From positions 1-64,000 of the forward strand of contig CAVSAT010000004.1 in assembly GCA_963726005.1 (NCBI GenBank): 64,000 nt of DNA. Reading direction: 5' to 3'. The notes beneath the pieces are model-generated. The model did not search any database. It was given only the letters and a program-made list of their open reading frames with translations, and was not told the DNA's origin. The stretch comes from Bog-473 sp963726005. GTDB lineage: Bacteria > Actinomycetota > Acidimicrobiia > Acidimicrobiales > RAAP-2. A program made the position numbers and the translations under genes. Positions 1 to 9,146 of this stretch are shown here, in pieces (within the stretch, counting starts at the first letter, position 1; the number at the start of each line of letters is the position of its first letter).

Positions 1-664
1 CTGGACGAGGTGCGCAAGCAAGCGGACGCGTGGCGTGAGTCCGGTGGCTCGGATCGTCGTGAGCGGGGACGCCGAACGGCGCCGGGTCGAGCGCAATCTG
101 CACGATGGTGCACAGCAGCACCTTGTCGCGCGCCGGCCGTGAACCTCCGCCTGACCAAGGACATCATCGTCGATGATCAGGAAGCGGGTCTCGAGATGCT
201 CGACCAACTGGCGGGAGAGGTGCAAGAGACCATTCAAGAGCTCCGCGAGCTCGCACACGGGATCTACCCTCCGCTGCTGGTCGAACAGCCCGGGACTCGG
301 TCGAAGCGCTGCGCGCTGCGGGGAAGTCGAGCTGCGCTTCCTCGTCGCGATCGTGGCCGACGGAGTCGGGCGCTATCCCACGGAGACGGAGGCGGCGGTC
401 TACTTCTGTTGCCTCGAGGCGTTGCAGAACGCGGCGAAACATGCCCCGGATGCGCGCCATCGAGGTCCGACTGTGGGAGGAGTCCGGCGGCTTGCTCTTC
501 ACGGTGTCAGACGACGGACCCGGGTTCGACCCGCACAAGGCGCAGCGGGGGCCACGGCTACGTCAACATGGCCGACCGGTCTAGGTGCCATCGGTGGAAC
601 GGTGCGCTGGGAGGCCGAAATCGGGAAGGGACGCCGAGCGCGCGGCTCGGTCCCCCTGGTGTGA
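1..664 (+). pseudogene. Sensor histidine kinase (HisKA_3 type), 3' part, multiply frameshifted
   Basis: This is the C-terminal half of a NarL-type sensor kinase; its 5' end lies outside the window. The dimerisation/phosphoacceptor segment can be read as ERNLHDGAQQHLV near 95-130. It is followed by a stretch ending LRELAHGIYPPLL (about 240-285), then an N-box-like segment (ALQNAAKHA, about 420-450), a G-box piece (DDGPGF, about 510-530) and a terminal GYVNMAD...GGTVRWEAEIGKG stretch. These parts lie in different frames, so at least three indels are needed. The final frame stops at 662-664. Autophosphorylation on the LHDG histidine is expected from the family. The next gene is a convergent receiver-domain gene. 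Either a pseudogene or an indel-damaged assembly. Confidence 0.75.
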
Positions 665-674
665 GGGAGGCGAA

Positions 675-1072
675 TCAGGCGGAAATGAACTCCTGCGTGT
701 CGCGTACTTCCCAGAGCCGGCGCAGTGCGTCCGCACCGAGGTGCTCCTTGTTGAGGTAGGCGTGTGCACCGCTCGTTGCGCCCACCTCAGCCGGCAGATC
801 GGTGGCGTCGTACGTCGAGCACAGGATCACGACGACCTCGGGGTGCCTGGACACCATCGTGCGGGTGGCCTCGATCCCGTTCATCTCGGGCATGTTGATA
901 TCCATCAGGACCAGAGCCGGATTGAGCACGCTCCTCCAGGGACACCGCTTCGCTCCCGTTGGCCGCCTCGCCCACCAACTCGAACTCCGTGGCCCGCTTC
1001 AGCACGGCTTTCATGGCCGCGGCGGAAGGGCGCCTGGTCATCAACGATGAGGACGGGGAGCCGCTCGCTCAT
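675..1072 (-). pseudogene. Stand-alone receiver-domain response regulator, frameshifted
   Basis: Three reading frames have to be joined to give one receiver domain of about 130 residues. The N-terminus MSERLPVLIVDDQAPFR starts at 1072, the middle (KRATEFELVGEAANGSEAV) is open from about 1020, and the last part from 929 contains the phosphoacceptor segment LVLMDINMPEMNG and the lysine segment HAYLNKEHLG. The last frame stops at 675 with no LuxR/HTH domain, so if the end is correct this is a single-domain receiver. It is convergent with the histidine kinase fragment and downstream of another response regulator on the same strand. The joins fall cleanly in register, which favours indel errors over long decay. 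Confidence 0.7.
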
Positions 1073-1143
1073 GTACCCATTCTCTCACGGCTACTGGTAG
1101 CGGCCGACCGGGGTGGTGCCATGCACACGTGTTGGTGGTGGTG

Positions 1144-1816
1144 TCACCCTCCCCCGGGGTCACTCAAGTAGACCAGCACCGCCTTGACACGCCGGTCTTT
1201 TTCGCGTCCTTGGTCAGACCGAGCTTGGAAAAGATGGAGTTGGTGTGTTTTTCCACTGCCCGCTCGGACACCTGCAGCGAGGCCGCAATGGCCGCATTGC
1301 TCTTGCCCTTGGCCATCTCGCCCAGGATCTCGGATTCCTCGGCGTCAACCAGGACAGGTTCGATTTCCGGCGGGACGACTTGGCCTCTATCAGCTCGTCG
1401 ACGATCTGCGGATCGATCATTGAGCCCGCCTGGGCGACCGTGCGTATCGCCTGCGCCAGCTCGTCGGGACCCGCGACCTGCTCCTTCAACAGGTAGGCCC
1501 GGCCTGCGGAGCCAGTCTCGAGAAGCGCCAGCGCATACGAAGGTGTCTTGTACTGGCTGAGCACCACGACGCCCACCTCGGGCTGGTGTTCCCTCAGCCA
1601 TGACGCGGCCTGGATCCCCTCGTCCGTCCCGGTCGGAGGCATGCGGATGTCCGTGACGACCACCTCGGGCGATTCCTTCTCGATCAGCTCCAGAAGCTGT
1701 GGGAGGTCGGCCGCCCGCCCCACGAGCTCGAAGTCGGGTTCGCCGTCGATGATGCGCGAGATGCCTTCCCGAAGGAGGGCCTTGTCCTCCGCCAATACCA
1801 CCTTGATGCTCGCCAT
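1144..1816 (-). pseudogene. NarL/LuxR-type response regulator, two frameshifts
   Basis: The receiver domain starts MASIKVVLAEDKALLREGIS at 1816, with acidic residues AED, the phosphoacceptor stretch VVVTDIRMP (about residue 56) and the conserved lysine in AYLLKEQV. After LTPR (about 1339) one base is missing, and the LuxR helix-turn-helix continues in another frame: GKSNAAIAASLQVSERAVEKH, then NSIFSKLGL. A second indel in a five-A run near 1199 separates this from the natural tail, KDRRVKAVLVYLSDPGGG, which stops at 1144. Adding one A to the homopolymer restores the frame, a typical long-read error. It probably pairs with a kinase nearby and regulates transcription; the target is unknown. Confidence 0.75.
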
Positions 1817-1976
1817 GCGCTGCCTACGGTAGCGCGGGACCTGGCGTGGCCTGGCCGGAGAGGTCGCAGCCGTGGTGCTGGCACCCCCGGGGCGAAAAGC
1901 TGGCACCCTTGGTGCGCCCCCGTCCCTTGGCGAGACTGCATAGCGGTGGAGGAGACCCTCGGGGAGACTGCGGGCC

Positions 1977-4555
1977 GTGATCGAACGCGGGTTCGGTGTG
2001 GCGCAGGTACCGGATCCGGTCACCTTCGGGCGCCGCTGGGCGGGCTATCTCTCCTTCGTCGTCCTGGTCGGGTTGGTGGGAGGACTCGGCCTCGGCAGCC
2101 TCGCCGCCGCGCGGCGCACGCAATCGTCCTTCTCGACGTTCCTCGCCGCGACCAATCCGTCGGAGCTGCTGGTCTCGGTCTACAGCGGAACTCGGTGGCC
2201 TCGGACAACCCGACCTACAGCCCACGCCTCACGCAAGCCATCGCCGGTTCCCCGGCGTCCTTCACGTCGCACCCGGGCTCGAGGTGACGGGCGCGCCGCT
2301 TACCGCCGATGGTTCACCGAGAATCAGCGTCACCGGGCTGGCGTTCCCCGTCGCCAGCGTCAACGGGCTCTTCTTCACCCAGGACCGCATGGCGGTGAGC
2401 GAGGGGCGGCTGGCGTCCCCGCGGCGACCCAACGAGATCGTGATGGCGCCGGCGGTGGCCAAGCTCTTGCGCCTCCACGTCGGAGAGGTGATCCCTTTCG
2501 GGTTCTACTCGACCGTGCAACAGAGCCTGCCGAGGTTCGGGACCAAGGCCGTGCCGCCCGCCGTGCGAATCAACATGAAGCTGGTCGGACTGGCGTCGCT
2601 GAACTCGGAAATCGTGCAGGACGACGTCGACATCCTTCCGACCTTCCTCCCCCTCACGCCGGCGTTCACCGCGGAGCCTCCTCGCACAAAGGGCGAGTCG
2701 TTACCGGGGCGCTGACCTTCGGCATCCGGACCAGGGGTGGGCCCAGCGCGGTGCCCGCGGTCGAGCGCGAGGTCGCCCGTCTGATCCCTCCCGGCGTGAT
2801 CTCACTGATCACCTGCTGGCGCCGGTCGTGGACAAGGCCGATCGTTCGCTCAAGCCGATCTCCATCGCCCTCGGCGTGTTCGGAGGTGTGGCCCTCCTGG
2901 CTGCGCTGCTCATCACGGCGCAACTGATCGCGCGCAGGCTCCGTGCGGAGGCCGATGACGTGACGGTCCTGCGGGCGCTGGGTGCAGGGCCGGTGGACAC
3001 GATCCTCGACGGCCTGATCGGCCTCGAGGGCGCCATCCTTCTCGGAACGCTGCTGGCCGGCGCGTCGCGGTGGCGATGTCACCGCTCGCGCCGCTCGGAC
3101 CCGTGCGTTCGGTCTACCCCGCACGTGGCAGTCTCCTTCGACTGGACGGTGCTGGGTTTTGGCATGCTGATCGTGGTCACGCTGTCTGAGCGTGATGGCG
3201 CTCCTGCTGGCCTACGCGGCAGCTCCGCACCGGGTCGCGCTGCGGCCCCGTGTCCGATCGCAACCGGCGCGCAGGCGGTCGCCGCGTTGGCCCGGGCCGG
3301 GCTGTCCGCCCCCGGGGTGGTCGGGGTGCGCATGGCCCTGCAGCCGGGTGAGGGCCGGAGCGCCGTGCCCGTCCGCTCCATGCTGCTCGGATCGTCCCTG
3401 GCCGTCGCCCTCGTAGTGACAACGCTGACCTTCGGGAACAGCCTCCAGACCCTGGTCTCCAACCCCCCGCTGTACGGGTGGAACTGGACCTACATCCTGA
3501 ACCCCGTGGGACCGGGAGGGGGCAATGTCCCGCACGTTGCCTTCACCATGCTCAAACGCGACAAGGACGTCGCGGCCTACGCGGGGTTCTCCTACAACGA
3601 CATGTTGATGGACGGCCAGCAGGTGCCGTTCCTCATCGCCAACGAGAACGCCGCCGTGACGCCACCCATCCTCACCGGCCACGGCGTCGACGGTGCGCAT
3701 CAGGTCGTCCTCGGCGCGGCGACGATGGCCCAGCTTCACAAGCGCATCGGCCAGTACATCACGGTGACCTATGGAGCGCCGGCGAACGCGCCCATTTGGC
3801 TGCCACCCACTCGGCTGCGGATCGTCGGCACGGCGACCTTCCCGGCCATCGGCTTTGCCAGTACCGTCTCGGACCACACCTCGATGGGAACCGGAGCGCT
3901 CTTGGCGCTCCAGGTCCTTCCCAAGCCGTTCGCTGCGGCATTCAACGGCGGCCCGACACCGGCACTCGACGGGCCGAACCTCGCGGTGGTTCGCATGCGG
4001 TCCGGCGTGCCCGCGACGGCGGCGCTGGCCAACCTCCAGCGCATCGTCGTCGCGTCGGACCGGGTCTATGCCTCGGCGGAGGGCGGCGCCGCCGGCAACG
4101 CCCTCGTCGTGCAGGGCGTGCAGCGCCCCGCCGAGATCGTGAACTACAAGACGATCGGCCTCACACCCACGCTCTTGGTATCGGGGCTCGCCCTGGGTGC
4201 CGTCGTGGCGTTGGCGCTCACGCTGATCGCATCGGTCCGGCAGCGACGGCGTGACCTTGCACTGCTCAAGACCATCGGGTTCGTCCGCCGGCAACTGGCT
4301 GCTGCCGTGGCCTGGCAGGCGACGGTCGCCGCGGTGGTGGGGATCGCGGTGGGTATCCCGCTTGGGGTCATCGCGGGCCGGTGGCTGTGGGATCTCTTCG
4401 CGGATCAGATCTACGCCGTGCCATACCCCACGGTGTCCCTCCTGTCGATCTTGCTGGTGGCGCTCGGCACGCTCGTACTCGCCAACGTCGTCGCGGCCGT
4501 TCCGGCCTGGACAGCGGCACGCACGCCGACGGCGGTGTTGCTACGGGCGGAGTGA
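1977..4555 (+). pseudogene. FtsX/MacB-type ABC transporter permease, multiply frameshifted
   Basis: Membrane permease of about 850 residues. The N-terminal transmembrane segment reads GYLSFVVLVGLVGGLGLG and is followed by AARRTQSSF. A periplasmic domain runs from about 2290 to 2715. A first FtsX core (GVFGGVALLAALLITAQLIA, then DVTVLRALG) begins near 2830. A second half from 3290 to the stop ends with three TM segments and AVPAWTAARTPTAVLLRAE. The frame changes at about 2190, 2285, 2715 and 2815, and again between 3070 and 3240; the last 1.3 kb is open. No partner ATPase gene is adjacent. The start is a GTG at 1977, matching where the family begins. The 3' end overlaps the open frame of the convergent gene. 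Confidence 0.7.
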
Positions 4556-5366
4556 AGATCTCGTCCGCCCTGGCGACCTCGGGGGCTACCGCTCGGGACG
4601 CTCGCCGCCTTCAATTCCCGCAGCGCAACGTCCAACTCCGCGGCGCGGTGCCGCCGGGCGGCATCGGCAGCAGCCAGTTGCTCTCCGGTGGGATGCCCGC
4701 CGCCCGAACGCAAGAGGTGGTCGGCCTCGACCGCGAACGCGAGGCCACGAAGACTCTCGGCGGACCGGGCGCACAGAGCGCGGCTTGCCTCGTCGGGAGC
4801 GGAAGCCGCCGCCCGCTCGAGCGACGAGACCGCCTCGTCGACCTGGACGCTGACGTCCGCCCGGCGCTGCGGATCGTCCCCCAAGGTGAGCGACAGGACG
4901 AGCTCCCGGGCGAGTTCCGCTGCCGTCACTGCGGGCACCACTGAGCGCTGCCAGTCGGCCGCGTGTCCCTGTCGCCGGTTACGCGCGATCAGCAAGGCCA
5001 CGAGGATGGCGGCCAGGGCGATGGCGACCGCCAGAAGGACCCAACCCCAGGTCTTCGAGCTCGACGATGTGGAGGCCTTCGTCGTCGTGGTGGTCGGATG
5101 CGTTGTCGTGGTGCTCGGACGCGTTCTGGTCGTCGTGGTGGCGGGAACCGTCGTCGTGGTGGCGAGTGACGAGGTCGTCGTGGTGGGTGCCGCCGTGGTC
5201 GTCGTGGTGGTGCCGCCGTGGTCGTCGTGGTCGGTGCCGCCGTGGTCGTCGTGGTGGGCTGGGCTGCTGCACTCGTCGCGAGCAGCCCGAAGCTCAGTGG
5301 GACAGCGGCGAAGACGATCAGGAGGGCGGCGAGGCCGCGAGCCCTCGGAGGTATGAGGGGCACCAA
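4411..5366 (-). pseudogene. Secreted or membrane-anchored Thr-rich protein, frameshifted
   Basis: The N-terminus at 5366 has a signal peptide (GLAALLIVFAAVPLSFGLLA, then TSAAAQ) followed by a PTTTTT-type low-complexity linker. The linker DNA is a run of near-identical gtggtcgtcgt-like units (about 5060-5260), and the frame is lost inside it. The downstream frame (open 5001-4411) then gives a transmembrane helix (WGWVLLAVAIALAAILVALL) and a soluble, Ala-rich and probably helical region of about 130 residues. The true C-terminus is uncertain, because the open frame runs back into the permease gene. The function is not recognised. The topology suggests an exported N-terminal stalk and a cytoplasmic C-terminal domain. 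Confidence 0.5.
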
Positions 5367-5382
5367 GCGCGACAGGCTGCGG

Positions 5383-6012
5383 TCATCTCGGCGGTGGCGG
5401 GACCTTCACGCGTCGCCCCGGAGTGAGGAGCTGCCCGACCGGCCCCTGCATCACCTTTTCGAATTGGTCGCGGCGGTGCGTGACCGAGATGCCGTCCCAG
5501 TACCGCCCGCCGTAATAGAACTGGTCCCGTATCCGCCCTTCGACGGTGAAGTACCCGGCCTCCTCGCCCGAGGAGAAGTTCTCGAACGCGATGCCCACCG
5601 TCTCCATGATGATCATCCGGAAGTCCCAGCCGTAGTACACGTAGCGCGCCAGGCCCATGAAGGCCTCGATCCCGAGGCCGCGACGGTGGAGGCTCGGGTG
5701 CATGACGACGGCGGCATGGCAGAAGCGGTGCCGGAAGTCGGCGTTGTACGCAACCACGAGGCCGAGCACCTCCTGGGAGCCGTGAGGGCTCACGACGAAC
5801 TGGCACAGCACGCCGGGATAGAGCTGTTTCAGAAACTCGTCGTAGCTGGGCGTCGTGCCGCGGAAGCGCCACTGGAACGTAACGTCGGGATCGCTGGAAA
5901 GTCGGTAAAGCGGCGCATGGTCCTCGTTGGTGAGCATCCGTAGCTGCAGGCGTCGGGTGTGAAGGCTGGGGGAGAGCCGCGCTTCCTCGCCTGTCATGAT
6001 CGGACCGCTCAC
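5383..6012 (-). CDS. GNAT-family N-acetyltransferase
   Basis: 209 residues, RimJ/RimL-like GNAT fold. The acetyl/acyl-CoA loop shows as HRRGLGIEAFMG around residues 110-122, preceded by the beta-strand AAVVMHPSL. The start overlaps the stop of the acyl carrier protein gene by 4 bp (ATGA), so the two are translationally coupled, and the FAAL-type gene lies just upstream. GNATs can use acyl-CoA or acyl-ACP donors. In this operon an acyl-ACP-dependent N-acyltransferase acting on an amine or amino acid is a reasonable inference, not shown by the sequence. The enzyme is cytoplasmic, with no signal peptide. Confidence 0.8.
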   Translation of the reverse strand: MSGPIMTGEEARLSPSLHTRRLQLRMLTNEDHAPLYRLSSDPDVTFQWRFRGTTPSYDEFLKQLYPGVLCQFVVSPHGSQEVLGLVVAYNADFRHRFCHAAVVMHPSLHRRGLGIEAFMGLARYVYYGWDFRMIIMETVGIAFENFSSGEEAGYFTVEGRIRDQFYYGGRYWDGISVTHRRDQFEKVMQGPVGQLLTPGRRVKVPPPPR

Positions 6013-6317
6013 CGGGGAAGCTCGCTCTCGTATGGGAGGTGCGCCAGGGCGCAGTACTGGAGGTACGCGTCGCGCACCGTCGTGATCTGGAGCAGCAGCT
6101 CAATCGGCATGATGACGTCGCCGCCGACCGCGTCCTCGATCGCCGCCATGAGGTCGACAGCGCCAACGGAGTCCATTCCGAGATCCTCGACGAGATCGCT
6201 GTCCTCCGTGATCTCGGCGGGGCTCCATTCGATTTCGGTGACGAACCACGCCTTGAACTCGTCAAGTGACATCACGTCCGTGCGGGTGTTCTGGGCTGAC
6301 GTGTTCGACGTTGACAT
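6009..6317 (-). CDS. Acyl carrier protein
   Basis: 102 residues. The phosphopantetheine attachment serine lies in the motif EDLGMDSVGAVDLMAAIED around residues 48-66 (DSVG replaces the common DSLE/DSLD). Acidic helices flank it, as in carrier proteins. It carries the acyl chain as a thioester to the attached cofactor. The gene sits between an adenylating FAAL-type enzyme (87 bp upstream) and a GNAT that overlaps its stop codon, so it is probably the dedicated carrier of that pathway rather than the housekeeping fatty-acid ACP. Confidence 0.85.
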   Translation of the reverse strand: MSTSNTSAQNTRTDVMSLDEFKAWFVTEIEWSPAEITEDSDLVEDLGMDSVGAVDLMAAIEDAVGGDVIMPIELLLQITTVRDAYLQYCALAHLPYESELPR

Positions 6318-6404
6318 CTCTCCTCGATTGACGTCCAGGATTCAGATTCCCGAGATGCAGGCGACAGTATCAGGACGCCGCCGGCGGACTTCCATGGCGC
6401 CCGT

Positions 6405-8002
6405 TCAGCCAGTCACGAGCTGTTGCAGTTTCCCATCGGCCCAAAGGGCGCGCAGATGATTGCGTCGCACCTTGCCGCTCGGTGTCTTTGGAAGCGTACC
6501 CCGCTCAATGAAGATGACCGCCGAGGGGCTGGCGGCGAACCGGCGCGCCAGCGACACCCGGATCTCTTTGGCGCCGGCTCGGAGCTCTATGGGCTCCATC
6601 GCAGCAGTGCGTGGCTCGGCCACGACGACATAGCGCCCCGAGCCGTCGGGGACGCAGGCCGCATTGCCGGGGCGGCATGCCGGGTGCGCGCCAGCCACCG
6701 CATCGAGCGCGCGTGCATCAATGTTGCGGCCGGCCACGATGAGGACGTCGTCCGTGCGCCCGGCGATGTAGACCTCGCCGTTGCGTAGGTAGGCCAGGTC
6801 CGCGGTATGGAACCATCCGTCGGGGGTCAACGGCGAGGAGTCGTCGCCGACGTACCGGTTGAGCAGCGACGGACTCCGTATCTCGAGCTCACCGAGGGGG
6901 GTCGACCCAGTCGTCCGGACGTGCGTGCCCGACACAGGGGGCCCACACGACACGAGCTCGGTCCCGGCCTCGTCAACCTCCCGCCATTCGTGGGCGGCGA
7001 GGCCCTCGGGGTCGACACGCACTGACGACCACGGCCTGGTCGTGGGGTCGATGGCGACGGCCAGCGCCGTCTCCGCCATGCCGTATCCGGGGCAGAGCAC
7101 GGTGGGCGGCAGACCGAATCCTGTGCGACGGCCTCGAACTCGCGGAGGCCGTCCGCCGGCACCGGCTCGCTGCCGACGACGAAGCTCCGCAGCGAGGAGA
7201 GGTCGAAGTCACCCGATCGCAGGGAGCGAGCCGCCAGGCGCAGGGCGAAGGGCGGCGAGGTGGTGGTGGTGGCCCGGTAGTCGGTGCAGGCCCGCATCCA
7301 GCTCGCAGGATCGGCGAGGAACGCCTCGGGGGTCATGAGCACCAGATCGGAAGGCACGGACCACGGCGGATTCACCGAGCACATGGCGTAGAGCGCGAGG
7401 CCGATCAGGCCCATGTCGTGGGAGAGTGGCAACCAGCTGCAGACGACCGCACCGTCGCTCGGCGCCAGCCAGTCGTACATGGAGGTGAGGTTGGCGTCCA
7501 GAGCGTCCAGCGACAGCTCAATGCCCCGAGGCTCACCAGTGCTCCCCGAGGTGAACTGCACGAACCGACCCGGCGCCTCGGACGTGGCGGGAAAGCCGCC
7601 GGAGCCCCACTCACCGAACGACGAAGCGGCCACGGGACCGACGGAGAGCAGCCCCACCAGGCCCGGGTCGCACAGCACGCGGTCCGCCCCCGTGACGGCG
7701 CACATGTGTCCGATCTGGGTCAGGTACTCGTCGGCGTCCATCCCCCGAGCCGGATGCGGCAACGACACGAGCGTGATGCCCGAACGAAGGGCTCCGAAGA
7801 ACACCGCGAGGCAGTCGTGTGACGCTGTCAGGAGCGCGGCGACGGTGCCGGCCCGGCCGGCCAAGTGCTCCAGCCACGCACCCGCTCGTCGGGCGTGTAC
7901 GCCGAGCTCAGCCAGCGTCAGCGGTTGCGAACCGTCGGAGAGGCAGTGGACGCGCGCGCTCGCCGCGAGTGGTACCTCGAGCGCGTTGATGACAAGGCCC
8001 AT
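6405..8002 (-). pseudogene. Fatty-acyl-AMP ligase-like adenylating enzyme, one frameshift
   Basis: About 532 residues when two frames are joined at about 7119, where one base appears to be missing (EAVAQ, then FGLPPTVLCPGYGMAE). ANL-superfamily motifs are in order: the P-loop FTSGSTGEPRG, then SWLPLSHDMGLIG (typical of FAALs and related ligases), then GYGMAETALAV, the hinge region YIAGRTDDVLIVAGRNID, and the catalytic-lysine segment LPKTPSGKVRR near the C-terminus. Expected reaction: ATP-dependent activation of a fatty acid to acyl-AMP and transfer to the downstream carrier protein. First gene of a three-gene operon (ligase, ACP, GNAT), divergent from an LLM-class oxidoreductase gene 110 bp away. 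Confidence 0.8.
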
Positions 8003-8112
8003 GCCCGGCTGAGAGTACCGTTTCTCCGTCGACGCCGTCTCCGTCGGCCAACCCGACCCGACCCTCGGCCACGACGCGGTGGGTACCCTCGTTTCCAGCG
8101 ACTGGAGACGAC

Positions 8113-8979
8113 ATGCAACTCGACATCCATGTGCCGCGCTTCACGTGGCCAGGCGGCCCGTTGGCCATCGGGCCGACGTTCACGTCCTTGGCACAGACCG
8201 CCGAGGCGATCGGGGTGCGAACCCTCTCAGTGATGGACCACTGGTTCCAGATGGACATGCTGTGGCCGGCGGAGGAGCCAATGCTCGAGGGGTATACCGC
8301 GCTCTCCTTTGCCGCCGCCAAGACGGAGCGCATGCGCTTCCGGCTTCTCGTGGGAGGCGTGACGTACCGCCACCCGGGACTGCTGGCCAAGACGGTGACC
8401 ACGCTCGACGTCCTCTCCGGCGGCCGCGCCGAGCTCGGGCTCGGGGCCGCGTGGTACGAGCGCGAGCATCGAGGACTTGGCGTCCCTTTCCCTCCTCTCA
8501 AGGAACGGTACGAACGGCTCGAGGAAACCCTCCAGATCTGCTTCCAGATGTGGAGCGACGACAACGGACCATACGAGGGCCGGCACTACCATCTCGCCGA
8601 GACCCTGTGCTCCCCGCAGCCAGTCAGTACGCCCCGGCCGCGGGTGCTGATCGGCGGAGGCGGAGAACGCAAGACGCTGCGGATCGTTGCGACCTACGCG
8701 GACGCCTGCAACTTCATCGGCGATGCGCAGACGGTCGCCCACAAGGTCGAGGTGCTCCGAGGGCACTGCGAGGCCGTCGGCCGCAACCCCGCGGACATCG
8801 AGGTCACAGCGCTCATCATGGTGGCCGATGGCGATCGTGAGGAGATCCTGCGGGAAGCCGAGGCGCTCTCGTCGGCGGGAGCGCATTCCATCGTCGTGCG
8901 CTCGACTGGCCCCGAGCCGTCGCGCTGGCTCGAGGAGACGTGGGCGCCCGTGGTGCCGAGGCTGGCCGACATCGCATAG
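8113..8979 (+). CDS. LLM-class F420-dependent oxidoreductase
   Basis: 288 residues, luciferase-like (beta/alpha)8 barrel. Visible family features are the N-terminal strand MQLDIHVPRF, VMDHWFQM near residue 40, RMRFRLLVGGVTYRHPGLLA, a segment beginning TLDVLSGGRAELGLGAAWYE, and RPRVLIGGGGERKTLRIVA near residue 180. Such enzymes use deazaflavin F420 (less often FMN) for hydride transfer; the substrate cannot be read from sequence. The ATG at 8113 follows the purine-rich stretch GGAGACGAC. Divergent from the FAAL/ACP/GNAT operon, so it may share regulation with it. Confidence 0.85.
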   Translation: MQLDIHVPRFTWPGGPLAIGPTFTSLAQTAEAIGVRTLSVMDHWFQMDMLWPAEEPMLEGYTALSFAAAKTERMRFRLLVGGVTYRHPGLLAKTVTTLDVLSGGRAELGLGAAWYEREHRGLGVPFPPLKERYERLEETLQICFQMWSDDNGPYEGRHYHLAETLCSPQPVSTPRPRVLIGGGGERKTLRIVATYADACNFIGDAQTVAHKVEVLRGHCEAVGRNPADIEVTALIMVADGDREEILREAEALSSAGAHSIVVRSTGPEPSRWLEETWAPVVPRLADIA

Positions 8980-9010
8980 GCACCACGCAGGTCCGTTATC
9001 TTGCAGTGCC

Positions 9011-9083
9011 GGGCCGCTAGCTCATCCGGAAGAGCAGGGGACTTTTAATCCCAAGGTGCCGGGATCGAGACCCGGGCGGCCCA
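9011..9083 (+). tRNA. tRNA-Lys (anticodon UUU)
   Basis: A complete cloverleaf can be folded. The acceptor GGGCCGC pairs with GCGGCCC and the discriminator is A (9083). The D arm is GCTC/GAGC, the anticodon loop is CTTTTAA with anticodon TTT, and the T stem CCGGG/CCCGG encloses ATCGAGA. The top pair of the anticodon stem is an unusual G-A. CCA is not encoded. Bases 9042-9084 (the 3' half plus one base) recur exactly at 39964-40006 and with four mismatches at 12768-12810, so this gene is the likely insertion target of integrative elements. Confidence 0.93.
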
Positions 9084-9084
9084 C
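9042..9084 (+). repeat. Putative att site within the tRNA-Lys 3' half
   Basis: 43-bp core starting CTTTTAATCCCAAGGTGCC and ending CCCGGGCGGCCCAC. It is identical to 39964-40006 and 39/43 identical to 12768-12810. Integrases often recombine at tRNA 3' ends, leaving an intact tRNA on one side and a 3' fragment on the other, which is the arrangement here. Confidence 0.75.
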
Positions 9085-9146
9085 TGGACACCTCTAGTTC
9101 ACGGATGCTGTACCGCATCGGTACGAAACGCCAATCCCAACGCCGT

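Noticed and set aside
5060..5270. CRISPR-like or other functional repeat array
   Set aside because: The repeats are short trinucleotide-rich units coding for Thr/Pro in the minus frame; there are no spacers.
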